64,000 bases of DNA from an uncultured Opitutales bacterium (GTDB taxonomy: Bacteria > Verrucomicrobiota > Verrucomicrobiia > Opitutales > Intestinicryptomonadaceae): NCBI GenBank assembly GCA_900545705.1, contig URAK01000005.1:83708-147707 (forward strand), given 5' to 3'. The notes below the pieces were generated by a model. That model ran no database searches. It had not been told where the DNA came from and saw nothing but the letters and a program-made list of their open reading frames with translations. The position numbers and the translations under genes are program-made. Below, piece by piece: positions 54,737 to 63,932 of this stretch (positions are counted from its first letter, which is position 1; each line of letters opens with the position of its first letter).

Positions 54737-56164
54737 ATGAAAATAGTGCGCGCCATATTGAGCGCGGCGGCGGTGGTTGCGCTCGCGGGCTGCGCAACTT
54801 ATAGCGATTCCACCGCCAACATGCGCTCAGATTTCCGCGCGGGCAACTTCGCCGCCGCGGCGGGCGACGCTTCGCGCCAATGCAAAGAGGCGGAAGGCTC
54901 GGGCGACGAACTGATATGGCTGCTCGAAACCGGCTCCACCGCAAGAGCCGCAAATATGCTTTCGGAAAGCTCCAACGCCTTCAAGAAGGCCGAAAAATTA
55001 TTTCTAAAATACGATTCCGAGGGCGGCGCGGACATTGGCGACGAGGCTGCCGCCGTTGCCCTAAACCAAACCTACCTCCCATATACGGGATACAATTACG
55101 ACCGCATAATGGCTGCGGCATACCAAGCTCTCAACCTTATTGAACTCAAAAATTTTGAGGAGGCGGAGGTATGGCTTAAAAAACTCGAAAATTTCCAGTC
55201 CGACGCCGAGGCAAAAAACAGGCGGCGCATAGATTCGCAAATGGCGGCGCTGGAAAAGGCGCAAAGCGAAAACGGAAAGAAAAATTACGATGTCGGGAGA
55301 ACTCTCGCCAATTCCTCCGTGCGAGGGAAGTTCGCAGAATACTACGGGGCGGACTTTCTGTCGCCAAATGCGGCGGTGCTGGCGAAGGGCGTGTATACAA
55401 ATCCGTTCGCGTACTGGCTTTCGGGGCTATATTTCTCCAACAGGCCGGCGGATATGTCCGATAAATCGCGCGCCGCAGATTTTTTTAGGCTCGCAAACCA
55501 GTCTTGCGAAGGCGGAAATAAGGTCGCCGCACTCGACGCGCTTTGCGCCGAGGCCCTCGCAAACGGCAGCGCGCATGATATGGGAAATTTTACATACGCG
55601 ATTTTCGAATCCGGAATGGCGCCAATTAGAAGGCAGTTTAGAATAGACCTCCCTCTTTACGTGTTTAGCGAAACGCTTCCCTATGTAGGCCTGAACTTTC
55701 CGTATCTATTGCCCTCCCAATACCAGCCGCTCCCTCCGAGATTCTCGGGCGGCGGAAAAAATGCGGATTTCTATAAAATCGCCGATATGGACTCCATCAT
55801 TTCGCGCGAATTTAAAAACGAGCTTCCGCTCGTGATTACCCGCACAGTTTTGTCGGCGGCTGTCAAGGCGGGCGCGCAGTTTGCCGCTCAATATGCAGTA
55901 AAGGGAAATTCGCTCGCGCTGCTTGCCGTAGTCATTACTGGCACTGCATACCAGCTCATAACTAACGATGCCGACTTGCGCACTTGGACTACGCTCCCTA
56001 AGTCTATTTATATAGCAAAGCTCCCTACTCCCCCGGACGGGATTGTAGAAATCGGCGGACGCAAGGTTTCCGTTGACACCAAAGGCTCATGCGTTATAGT
56101 CGCAAAACAAATTTCGCCCACGGCGCCGCTTTTTGTCAGAAAATTCAACTTCAAACAAAAATGA
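54737..56164 (+). CDS. COG3014-like lipoprotein
   Basis: A 475-residue protein with a lipobox LAGC (Cys19), so it is an outer- or inner-membrane lipoprotein facing the periplasm. The first 200 residues are alpha-helical and TPR-like (LNLIELKNFEEAEVWLKKLENF). The C-terminal part has PLVITRTVLSAAVKAGAQFAAQYA, a hydrophobic region, and a terminal beta segment. This is the layout of COG3014 proteins, whose function is unknown. In other bacteria such genes neighbour ycfL and lpoB, which is also the case here. Confidence 0.65.
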   Translation: MKIVRAILSAAAVVALAGCATYSDSTANMRSDFRAGNFAAAAGDASRQCKEAEGSGDELIWLLETGSTARAANMLSESSNAFKKAEKLFLKYDSEGGADIGDEAAAVALNQTYLPYTGYNYDRIMAAAYQALNLIELKNFEEAEVWLKKLENFQSDAEAKNRRRIDSQMAALEKAQSENGKKNYDVGRTLANSSVRGKFAEYYGADFLSPNAAVLAKGVYTNPFAYWLSGLYFSNRPADMSDKSRAADFFRLANQSCEGGNKVAALDALCAEALANGSAHDMGNFTYAIFESGMAPIRRQFRIDLPLYVFSETLPYVGLNFPYLLPSQYQPLPPRFSGGGKNADFYKIADMDSIISREFKNELPLVITRTVLSAAVKAGAQFAAQYAVKGNSLALLAVVITGTAYQLITNDADLRTWTTLPKSIYIAKLPTPPDGIVEIGGRKVSVDTKGSCVIVAKQISPTAPLFVRKFNFKQK

Positions 56165-56574
56165 AAAAACTATTCGCGTTAATAGCCGCATCGCTTGCCC
56201 TGTGCGCTTGCGACACAGTCAATACCGTGGAGCGCGCAAATCCCTCCGCCAACAAAAAAATGGTCGACGACATCAGAATCGTCACTGACTCCGCAGTCGA
56301 CGACTATGCGTATGTCGCCGGAATAAACGAGGCTAAAACCCAGGGCGGTCTTCTTAAAATTCAGGCTGAAATTGTAAACCGCTCGTCGGCTTACAGAAAT
56401 GTCAACTACAAATTTGAATGGTTCGACTCCGACGGAATGGCCATAAATTCCCCAAACTCTGTCTGGATATCAATCCCGATTGAGGGCGGAGAAAGCAGAA
56501 ACATCTCGGCAGTCGCGCCAAGCCCCAAGGCCGCAGACTTTAAACTAAAACTAATGCCGGACGTCCGCGACTGA
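56161..56574 (+). CDS. YcfL-like lipoprotein (DUF1425)
   Basis: A 137-residue protein with a signal peptide and a lipobox LCAC (Cys17). The mature part is a small beta-sandwich with LLKIQAEIVNRSSAYRNVNYKFEWFDSDGM, the DUF1425 core of E. coli YcfL. It starts with an ATGA overlap on the previous gene (56161-56164); an open frame reaches 56089, but the ATG at 56161 begins the signal peptide. Role unknown; the family goes with lpoB-like genes. Confidence 0.78.
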   Translation: MKKLFALIAASLALCACDTVNTVERANPSANKKMVDDIRIVTDSAVDDYAYVAGINEAKTQGGLLKIQAEIVNRSSAYRNVNYKFEWFDSDGMAINSPNSVWISIPIEGGESRNISAVAPSPKAADFKLKLMPDVRD

Positions 56575-56595
56575 CAACTTTAACAATGCATAAAT

Positions 56596-57144
56596 ATGAA
56601 AAATATAAAAACAGCAATCTGCATTTCCGCCGCAATTTTACTCGCAGTCTCAGGCTGCTCGTCAGACTCGGCAAGACGCATCGAGGCGGGCGGGGCGCGT
56701 TCCCTCCTTTCTGTTAACAAAATAAATATGGCCGATTGGAACGAGGCCGCCTCATCCCTCGTAAACGATATGCTCGCCTCCGGCTGCCTCGACTCCTTCA
56801 AGCAAAAACCGGTTAAAATGGCGGTGGGCAGAATCGTAAACCGCACGAGCCGCTCTATCGAGACGGACTTGCTCACTCGGCAGATTACAATCGCCCTCAA
56901 CAACTCCGGGAAAGTGAGGGTAGCCGCAACGGACGCCTTCTCGAAGGAGCAGGAAAAATATGAAGCCTTTATGAACGATAAAAAAGTCTCGCTTCCAAAG
57001 CTCGTTATGACGGGCAAAATTATCGAGGACAGGGAAAGCGTCGACGGCGTGCGCGAAGTGACTTACGTCTTTATCCTCTCCCTCGCAAGCGGCGGAGAGG
57101 TCATATGGGAGGCTCAAAAGCAAATCGCCAAGCAGGCCGATTAA
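56596..57144 (+). CDS. LpoB-like penicillin-binding-protein activator lipoprotein
   Basis: A 182-residue protein with lipobox VSGC (Cys21). The mature domain contains KMAVGRIVNRTSRSIETDLLTRQI and GKVRVAATDAF and ends with a GKIIEDRESV...VTYVFILSLAS strand pair, like LpoB. In E. coli LpoB is an outer-membrane lipoprotein that reaches through peptidoglycan to activate PBP1B. Here the Pro-rich linker of LpoB is short or missing, so the partner may differ. It closes the five-gene envelope cluster and lies about 95 bases before gnd. Confidence 0.72.
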   Translation: MKNIKTAICISAAILLAVSGCSSDSARRIEAGGARSLLSVNKINMADWNEAASSLVNDMLASGCLDSFKQKPVKMAVGRIVNRTSRSIETDLLTRQITIALNNSGKVRVAATDAFSKEQEKYEAFMNDKKVSLPKLVMTGKIIEDRESVDGVREVTYVFILSLASGGEVIWEAQKQIAKQAD

Positions 57145-57239
57145 AGTTGTATTGCGCTCAAGAACTTTTAACAGTATCTGACTGTCTTATTTCATAAGGC
57201 GCGCTGTGCGCCGCAACATTTCAACAAAACTTATTTAAT

Positions 57240-58742
57240 ATGAAAAAATCAGACGTAGGTTTAATAGGCCTCGGTGTGATGGGCGCGTCTCTCGCGCTAA
57301 ACCTCGAGGACAAAGGTTTTGCAGTGTCTGTTTATAACAGGCCACATTCAAAGAAAGATTCCGTCGTGAAAAAATTTCTCGACACCCGCGCCAAAGGAAA
57401 AAATTTCTTCGGCACTGAGGACATCGCGGAATTTGTAAAATCTCTCGCGCGTCCGCGCATCGTAATTTTGATGGTGAAAGCGGGAGAGGCTGTCGACGAA
57501 ATTGTCAACCAACTCTTACCGCACCTTTCAAAAGGAGACATTGTAATCGACGGCGGAAACTCCGATTTCCACGACACCCAGCGTAGAGTCTCAGAACTTT
57601 CAAAGTCCGGCATACTTTTTGTCGGCTGCGGAATTTCCGGCGGAGAGGAGGGCGCGCTGAAAGGTCCTTCGATAATGCCCGGGGGAAATCCCGAAGCTTG
57701 GCCGAAAATCAAAAAAGTCTTAAAGGCAATCGCCGCGCGCGCCCCGGACGGAGACCCATGCTGCCGATGGATCGGCGAGGGCGGGGCAGGCCACTTCGTA
57801 AAAATGGTCCACAACGGCATAGAGTATGCCGAAATGCAGATTATCGCGGAAACATATTCCATACTCAAAAATTGCAACCGTCTCGACAACGACACAATCT
57901 CGGAAATTTTCTCCAACTGGAATCTCGGCGATTTGAAGGGATACCTCACGGAAATTACCGCAAAAGTCCTTATGGCAAAGGATTCCCAAGGCGCGTATAT
58001 CGTAGACGACATACTTGACGTCGCCTCGCAGAAAGGCACCGGCAAGTGGACTGTAATGTCGGCGCTCGACGAAAGCGTCCCGCTGGGAATCATTACCGAC
58101 GCAGTATTTGCGCGATTTATGTCGGCCGACGTAGAAAGCCGCGCGCAGGCGTCGGAAATATATTCCGAATCATTTGAAGATATGGAGTCGCACGCGGTGA
58201 ATGTCGAGCTGCTTAGAGAGGCTATGTTCGCGGCAAAGCTCCTCGCGTACGCGCAGGGTTTCGCTCTGATGCGTGCGGCTTCCGACAAATACGGGTGGAA
58301 TCTCGACTTCTCGGGAATAGCAAAAATATGGCGCAACGGCTGCATTATAAGGTCGGACTTCCTAAACAATATCGCCCTTGCCTATGAAAGCGGAAATCCT
58401 CGAAACATGATTTTCGCTCCGTATTTCCAGAGCCGCGTAAAGCTTCTCATGCCGAGCCTCCGCAGAATTTGCGCCTTCTGCGCAATCGAAGGCGTTCCAG
58501 CCCCGTGCATGGCTTCGGCTCTATCGTACTTCGACTCCTTAAGGCAGATATCTTCGCCCGCAAACCTTATACAGGGCCTGCGCGACTTCTTCGGCGCACA
58601 TACCTACGAGCGCGTCGACAAGCCCCGCGGCGAATTCTTCCACACCGACTGGGAGGCCGCCGCTGAAGAAGGCGCAAAAATTTCCGCAAGGGAAAAACCG
58701 GAAGGCAGAGTATGGAAAATCCGTCAGGTCAGGTACTGGTAA
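57240..58742 (+). CDS. gnd: 6-phosphogluconate dehydrogenase
   Basis: A 500-residue NADP-dependent enzyme of the oxidative pentose phosphate pathway. GLIGLGVMGASLALNLEDKG, the catalytic GCGISGGEEGALKGPSIMPGG, and MVHNGIEYAEMQ with DILDVASQKGTGKWT are conserved. It is long-form (about 470-500 residues). It overlaps zwf by 31 bases. Confidence 0.97.
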   Translation: MKKSDVGLIGLGVMGASLALNLEDKGFAVSVYNRPHSKKDSVVKKFLDTRAKGKNFFGTEDIAEFVKSLARPRIVILMVKAGEAVDEIVNQLLPHLSKGDIVIDGGNSDFHDTQRRVSELSKSGILFVGCGISGGEEGALKGPSIMPGGNPEAWPKIKKVLKAIAARAPDGDPCCRWIGEGGAGHFVKMVHNGIEYAEMQIIAETYSILKNCNRLDNDTISEIFSNWNLGDLKGYLTEITAKVLMAKDSQGAYIVDDILDVASQKGTGKWTVMSALDESVPLGIITDAVFARFMSADVESRAQASEIYSESFEDMESHAVNVELLREAMFAAKLLAYAQGFALMRAASDKYGWNLDFSGIAKIWRNGCIIRSDFLNNIALAYESGNPRNMIFAPYFQSRVKLLMPSLRRICAFCAIEGVPAPCMASALSYFDSLRQISSPANLIQGLRDFFGAHTYERVDKPRGEFFHTDWEAAAEEGAKISAREKPEGRVWKIRQVRYW

Positions 58743-60235
58743 TTTTCGGCGCGTCGGGGGATCTAGCAAAACGGAAGCTGCTTCCGGCGCTCTTTGCTCT
58801 GCATTGCGAGGGTTTTTTGCCGAAAAATTTCGCGATTGTGGGGGTCGGACGCACGGAAATGGATTCCGACCAATACAGGCAATCGCGCGCTGATGACATA
58901 AAAAAATTTGCGCGCGCAACAGCCGCGGACTTCTCAAAGCTCGACACTTTTCTCTCGCTCGTCGAATACGCAAACTTCAATACGGACAATCCGAATGAAT
59001 ACTCGAAACTTGCCGATTTCATAGAAAAAGTGCGGCAGCCCAGAAATATACCGGACAATATCACATTCTATTTCGGAATTCCTCCAGAAATGTATTCGCC
59101 GACCGCCGACGGCATAAAAACGTCCGGCCTCAACCTATCCCAATGCGGCGGTTTTCGCAGGGTTGTAGTCGAAAAACCATTCGGGAAATCACTCGATTCC
59201 GCAAGAGCCGTAAATCTTAAACTCGGTTCCGTTTTCAGCGAAAACGAAATTTACCGCATAGACCACTACCTCGGAAAAGAAACGGTGCAAAATATTCTTG
59301 TGCTCCGCTTCGCAAACGAAATTTTCGAGTCTCTGTGGAATCGAAACCATATTGACTCCGTGGAAATTTCCGTCTCGGAGGCACTCGGCGTGGAAAATAG
59401 GGGCGCGTATTACGACAAGTCGGGCGCGCTGCGGGATATGGTACAAAACCACCTTCTAAACCTCGCGGCGTTCGTCGCGATGGAGTGCCCGGCTTCTTTC
59501 GACGCCGAGTCCATACGCGACGAAGTGGCAAAAGTTTTGCAGTGCCTGCGCCCTATGGACGAAAAAACGATAGACTCAAACACTGTGCGCGCGCAATATT
59601 CAGAATCCGGAAATCTCCCCGCTTACCGCTCCGAAAAAAATGTCGCCGCAGACTCCTCCACGGAGACGTTTGCCGCAATGAAATTTTATATCGAAAATTG
59701 GAGATGGGGAGGTGTCCCGTTCTATCTCTATACGGGAAAACGGCTGCCTGAGAGAAAGTCGGAAGTAATTATCAACTTTAAATCGGCGCCAGTGCAGATG
59801 TTTGTCGGACAATGCTCGGGAAGGTCGTGCAACAAGCTTACAATGCGCATTCAGCCCGACGAAGGGGTCTGGCTAAGTTTCGGCCTCAAAATTCCGGGCG
59901 CGGGATACGAAGTCGCTCAAGTGTCGATGGACTTCAATTATTCGTCGATGTCGGGCGCAAATTTGCCTGACGCGTACGAAAGGCTTCTGCTCGACGCGAT
60001 GTCGGGCGACGCGACATTATACGCGCGTTCCGACGCACTCGAAGCAAGCTGGAAATTTATCGACCCCATTCTTAACAGGTGGAAGGAGCGCGGCGCCGAC
60101 GGATTGGAATTCTATCCGGCTGGTTCGGACGGCCCCGAAGGAGCGCGTAAAATGCGTCTCGAACACAGCTCTGACAGCTGCCCAATACGTTTCTCGGCAA
60201 GCGCAAAAAACGGAAATGAAAATCGAAAAATGTAG
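58712..60235 (+). CDS. zwf: Glucose-6-phosphate dehydrogenase
   Basis: A 507-residue enzyme making 6-phosphogluconolactone. GASGDLAKRKLLPALF near the N-terminus is the NADP motif, and RIDHYLGKETVQNILVLRFANEIF carries the catalytic His/Lys. The C-terminal LPDAYERLLLDAMSGDATLYAR fits the family. The start at 58712 lies inside gnd, giving a 31-base overlap; no later in-frame start would keep the NADP motif, so the overlap seems real. It overlaps pgl by 20 bases. Confidence 0.96.
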   Translation: MENPSGQVLVIFGASGDLAKRKLLPALFALHCEGFLPKNFAIVGVGRTEMDSDQYRQSRADDIKKFARATAADFSKLDTFLSLVEYANFNTDNPNEYSKLADFIEKVRQPRNIPDNITFYFGIPPEMYSPTADGIKTSGLNLSQCGGFRRVVVEKPFGKSLDSARAVNLKLGSVFSENEIYRIDHYLGKETVQNILVLRFANEIFESLWNRNHIDSVEISVSEALGVENRGAYYDKSGALRDMVQNHLLNLAAFVAMECPASFDAESIRDEVAKVLQCLRPMDEKTIDSNTVRAQYSESGNLPAYRSEKNVAADSSTETFAAMKFYIENWRWGGVPFYLYTGKRLPERKSEVIINFKSAPVQMFVGQCSGRSCNKLTMRIQPDEGVWLSFGLKIPGAGYEVAQVSMDFNYSSMSGANLPDAYERLLLDAMSGDATLYARSDALEASWKFIDPILNRWKERGADGLEFYPAGSDGPEGARKMRLEHSSDSCPIRFSASAKNGNENRKM

Positions 60236-60902
60236 CTCGCCTTCCGACGCCCTTGAAAAGCTCGCGGATAAAATCGAATCCGACTCTCAAAAGCCGGGTG
60301 ATTTCTGCGTGGCTTTCTCGGGCGGAGAAAGCGCAAAAAAAATGTTCCCGGTTCTCGCCCGAAGAAATATGGATTTTTCTCGGTTCAAAATATTTTTTGT
60401 GGACGAGCGCTGCGTTTTCCCAGACTCGCAAGATTCCAACTACCGGTGGGCGCGCGAGCTGTTTATCGAGCCGCTGAATATCCCAAAAGAAAGAGTGTTT
60501 AGGCTCAGGGGCGAAGAATGCCCCATTACAGCCGCTGATGAGGCTTCAAGAGCCGCTCTCGAAAATGTCCCTTCTGAAAACGGGTTCCCGGTGTTTGACT
60601 GCGTCGTATTGGGGGTCGGGGCCGATATGCATACTGCATCTATTTTTCCGGACACGCCCGGGCTCTTGGAATCGCCGAAAGTGTACGCGGCATGCCGCCC
60701 GCAAGCGTCGAAATTCTGGCGGATTACACTCACGGGAAAGGCTCTGCTTAATTCCCGCGATACGCTTGCCCTTCTTATCGGTGAATCCAAGGCGCCAGTG
60801 CTCAAACGTCTTGAAGAGTCGGTGCAAATCGGAGATTTTTCAACTCCGTCGGCGGCGATATTGGGGCGTTCAAAAAATTGCACTGTATTTGCCTCTGTAT
60901 GA
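60216..60902 (+). CDS. pgl: 6-phosphogluconolactonase
   Basis: A 228-residue lactonase of the NagB-like fold. DFCVAFSGGESAKKMFPVLA, IFFVDERCVFPDSQDSNYRWAREL and VLGVGADMHTASIFPD match Pgl/DevB. The start overlaps zwf by 20 bases. Together, gnd, zwf and pgl encode the whole oxidative branch that makes NADPH and ribulose-5-phosphate. Confidence 0.94.
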   Translation: MKIEKCSSPSDALEKLADKIESDSQKPGDFCVAFSGGESAKKMFPVLARRNMDFSRFKIFFVDERCVFPDSQDSNYRWARELFIEPLNIPKERVFRLRGEECPITAADEASRAALENVPSENGFPVFDCVVLGVGADMHTASIFPDTPGLLESPKVYAACRPQASKFWRITLTGKALLNSRDTLALLIGESKAPVLKRLEESVQIGDFSTPSAAILGRSKNCTVFASV

Positions 60903-61450
60903 TTTTATGCGGGTCGGCGCGTTTTTGCCGCCCGCAAAGTTCCGCATGCAATTTGATTTTTGAGATTGCGCTTTCAGCCCAGTTTCCATTGGGCTCGTGC
61001 TGGCGTTTTTTATGATTATGCGATATTTTGAAGCGAAAAATGTTGGTATTCGTTTGGCCTTAAAAAATTTTTTTCTTCATATTAAAATTTTGCCATATTT
61101 TTAATTCTTCGACTAAATTAAAAAAACGCATCTTGGGAGCTTTTGTTTGCCTGGGGAATTAGATGCCTCGACAGTTTAAAAAATTTTTTTTGCGCGCCTA
61201 ATAAATGCGAAGGTAGCACCGGGGTCTTCGTCCACGAATTTTTTAGCGTTGTCAGCAATAAGTGCCGCTAAACTCGATAATCTGACGCACAATGCAATCG
61301 CATGCAAATCTGGAGGCTATAATAAATGAGTACGAGCATCCAGAATTAAAAAAATGAAATACGCTTTTTGACAGGCTGTAAAAGCTCTTTACCGGTTTAC
61401 CGAAAGCGTTTCTGTTTGACCGATTTTTAGAGTCTTTCTATTTTTAATCC
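60903..61450. other. 550-base intergenic region with a possible gene remnant
   Basis: AT-rich. A hairpin AGCCCA/TGGGCT at 60976-60995 lacks a close T-run and is a weak terminator for pgl. On the minus strand 61176-61316 is a 46-codon open stretch ending in TAA, with a fairly normal amino-acid mix but no start codon of note and a TAG just upstream (61317-61319). It might be the end of a decayed gene. Confidence 0.35.
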
Positions 61451-62377
61451 ATGAAATTTTTTTTAGCAGTGGCGTCAGTTTTTTTTGCCGCGCAAATTGC
61501 GCTTGCAAACGAAGAGTATGCCGACAATACACTCGGCGATCCCGGCGCAAAGATTATGCTTTCGCGCGCCATTGAAGGCGACGGTGACGCAATATTGAAA
61601 GTTGCCGTAGCTTACGCGGCCGGAGATAAAGGTTTCCCAAAAAATTTAAATAAGGCGGTCTTATGGTGGAAAAAAGGCGCCGATATGGGAGACGCCCATT
61701 CTCAAAATTATCTCGCCTCTGCCTATCTCAAAGGCGAAGGCGTGGAAAAAAACGAAGCGCGCGCCATTGAATTGTGGAGGAAGGCAGCTGAACTTGAATT
61801 GCCCGATGCCCAATACAATCTTGGAGTATGCGCGGCGCGTGGAATCGGGGGAGATCGCAATATGCGAGAGGCCGCAAAGTGGTGGATAAAGGCCGCCGAA
61901 AACTCACACGCAAAAGCCCAATACAGTTTGGCCGCAATGTATATGAATGGAGTCGGTGTTGACAAGTCTTCGGAGCGCGGAATTTTTTGGCTCGAAAAGG
62001 CCGCAGACTTGGGCAATACCGAAGCGCAGACAGTTCTTGCGGGCTATCTATTCAACGGAGTAGGGGTGGCTGCCGACAAAAAGCGGGCGGCGATTTTATG
62101 GGAGGCTGCTGCCAAAAAAGGAGTTGCTTTTGCGGCAAAAAACCTCGCAAAAATGTATCTTTACGGCAACGGCGTTGAAATGAACCACTCGCTGTTTGCA
62201 AAGTGGACGAAAGTAGCCGCCGACCTTGGCGACATCGAGAGCATGTACAATATTTCGATAGCCTACAAAAACGGCGACGGCGTCGAAAAATCATCTGAGC
62301 TTTCCAAATTTTATATGGAAAAATTCAACGCTTCCGGAGGTTGGCAAAATTCCCAGCCGGGTGGTGTGTCGCGCTGA
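61451..62377 (+). CDS. Exported Sel1-repeat protein
   Basis: A 308-residue protein with a signal peptide (cleavage near ALANE). It has seven or so Sel1-type TPR-like repeats of about 36 residues, each with an A-x-x-W/L...A-x-x-G-x-x-x-A...LA-x-x-Y-x-x-G-x-G-V pattern (for example YLKGEGVEKNEARAIELWRKA). Such periplasmic repeats bind partner proteins and often act in envelope or cell-division regulation. Its partner is unknown. Confidence 0.88.
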   Translation: MKFFLAVASVFFAAQIALANEEYADNTLGDPGAKIMLSRAIEGDGDAILKVAVAYAAGDKGFPKNLNKAVLWWKKGADMGDAHSQNYLASAYLKGEGVEKNEARAIELWRKAAELELPDAQYNLGVCAARGIGGDRNMREAAKWWIKAAENSHAKAQYSLAAMYMNGVGVDKSSERGIFWLEKAADLGNTEAQTVLAGYLFNGVGVAADKKRAAILWEAAAKKGVAFAAKNLAKMYLYGNGVEMNHSLFAKWTKVAADLGDIESMYNISIAYKNGDGVEKSSELSKFYMEKFNASGGWQNSQPGGVSR

Positions 62378-62690
62378 AATTTTTTATTGGATAGTTTTTT
62401 TTTGAAAGTGGAATGTATTAAAATTCGGAGAAATGTTTTTTGCGCAATCCGCAATCGGACTGTCAATGCTCGATAAGCTGCCGGCACCCCATTGTCTCCG
62501 AGCGGCAATGCGCGGAGCCGATATAGAGAGAGTTTTCGGCATGTGGAAAACCTTTTTACGCGAAATGCCGAGATATATTATAGCCCGAAGAATTCTTTTA
62601 TGACTCTGCTATTTAGTAATAGTAATGATAATCTTTCCTAAAATAATATGCTAAAAATTGGCGTCCCAAAAGGTATGGAAAAATAAAAAA
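62378..62690. other. Intergenic region without a recognised feature
   Basis: About 310 bases, AT-rich, between converging genes. No strong terminator hairpin was found. Confidence 0.4.
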
Positions 62691-63701
62691 TTATCTTTTT
62701 CTTTTTACAACGGCAATGGCCGCTATTGACAACAAAGCCGCAAGGAAAGCCGTTTCGGCAGGCTCCGGAACAGGGGTTGTGGCGATAATTGCGTTTATTG
62801 TGTCGGCATAGTCTTCAAGATTTAAAGCTATGGTGAGGGAATTTTCGTACAGTGCCGATGGGTCTATGCCGGTAGGGCGCCCGTCGGAACCGTAAATTAG
62901 CTTTGCCTCGTCGTATGAGCCAAACATGGCGGTCGAAGTAGATATGTTAGGGTATACACTTGTTATAGTTCCAACAATATGCCATTCATCTTCGTAATAT
63001 AAAAACATGCCGCCGCCCGAATCTCCGGTCAAGGCCTGCGCCGAACCTGGCTCACTTTCCGCCATAGTAATAAGGTAATCAAAGCCGTCGGTTGATTGTG
63101 TCGTGAACAACGATGATTCGCCTGCATGGACAGTTCCGCGCAGACCGTTTGAAGAAACGGTTTCCGCGTCGATTGCGGCAGAGTCGTCTCTGCCAAAGCC
63201 GGCACCGGCGATTGTAATTAGCGTGCCTCTTTCGTAGGTAAGGTCGTAGGTGTAGCCCGTGATGATATTTTCTGCCCTGGAATATCCGAAAGTGGTTGTT
63301 TCGAGCGACGCGTATGCGTTTTGCGAGGCGATGCCCACGCTGGAAAGGCTTGTGAGCGACTGGTAATCCTCGACATAAAAGAGCTTCAAATCCGCTCCGT
63401 AAGAGGAATTGAGGGTATTGTCCACATAGGAAACTTTGGCAGTTTCACCGTTTTGCGAGACCGAAATCGAGCTGTTGACTGAAACATGGTTTGCAGTCAG
63501 AAACCAGCCGTTTCCGAGGTGTACCGCTGAGCTATCGGATACAGCAACAACGCTCGTGAGTGCCGAGTTTTCTGGATTTTGGTAATCGACCTCAGATGAA
63601 AGGTTACTCTCGCCGTAAGTGATGACAGCATTCGAAGAGAATGGGAATAATGAGGTGATGGCGAAAATGGAGATTTTTAGGAAGTTTTTTGTATTTTTCA
63701 T
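62691..63701 (-). CDS. PEP-CTERM trypsin-like serine protease
   Basis: A 336-residue secreted protein. A signal peptide (NFLKISIFAITSLFPFSSNA) leads to a chymotrypsin-fold domain: GNGWFLTANHVSV has the catalytic His, SYGADLKLFYV the probable Asp, and ALTGDSGGGMFLYY the catalytic Ser. The C-terminus is VPEPAETAFLAA, a hydrophobic helix and VVKRKR, a PEP-CTERM anchor. It is thus an exosortase-type surface protease. The serine motif is complete, so it should be active. Target unknown. Confidence 0.85.
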   Translation of the reverse strand: MKNTKNFLKISIFAITSLFPFSSNAVITYGESNLSSEVDYQNPENSALTSVVAVSDSSAVHLGNGWFLTANHVSVNSSISVSQNGETAKVSYVDNTLNSSYGADLKLFYVEDYQSLTSLSSVGIASQNAYASLETTTFGYSRAENIITGYTYDLTYERGTLITIAGAGFGRDDSAAIDAETVSSNGLRGTVHAGESSLFTTQSTDGFDYLITMAESEPGSAQALTGDSGGGMFLYYEDEWHIVGTITSVYPNISTSTAMFGSYDEAKLIYGSDGRPTGIDPSALYENSLTIALNLEDYADTINAIIATTPVPEPAETAFLAALLSIAAIAVVKRKR

Positions 63702-63814
63702 CTAAACTTTATAAAAAAATGAAAGGAATAGAAAGTTTCATATAAACGTAAATGTATGTAGATTAGTAAACAATAAAAAATTTATAAAAAAATAAAATTT
63801 TTTTCAAAAAAACG

Positions 63815-63843
63815 TTGACAAATGATATCAAGATAGGCTTAAT
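63815..63843 (+). promoter_or_regulatory. Sigma70-like promoter before the hairpin region
   Basis: TTGACA at 63815-63820 and CTTAAT at 63838-63843 with a 17-base spacer (or TTAATA at 18). The -10 is moderate. It points to a plus-strand transcript starting near 63850. Confidence 0.5.
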
Positions 63844-63932
63844 AGGCGGCCTTTTCACCGATAAAGGGAAGTTGAATATGGTTCAACAAAACTTTTCGGT
63901 GGCAGCTCGAATATGAAAGTATGAGAGTTGCC
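63844..63932 (+). ncRNA. Structured RNA candidate of unknown type
   Basis: Two adjacent hairpins follow the promoter. The first (63856-63901) pairs CACCGA with TCGGTG, continues AAAG/CTTT, then an internal loop, then GTTGAA/TTCAAC. The second (63901-63932) pairs GGCAGCTC with GAGTTGCC (one G-T) and an inner ATA/TAT. No gene or known RNA class matches. No clear Rho-independent terminator follows. Confidence 0.35.

Noticed and set aside
57198..57212. GGCGC/GCGCC hairpin after the LpoB-like gene as a terminator
   Set aside because: No T-run follows the stem.
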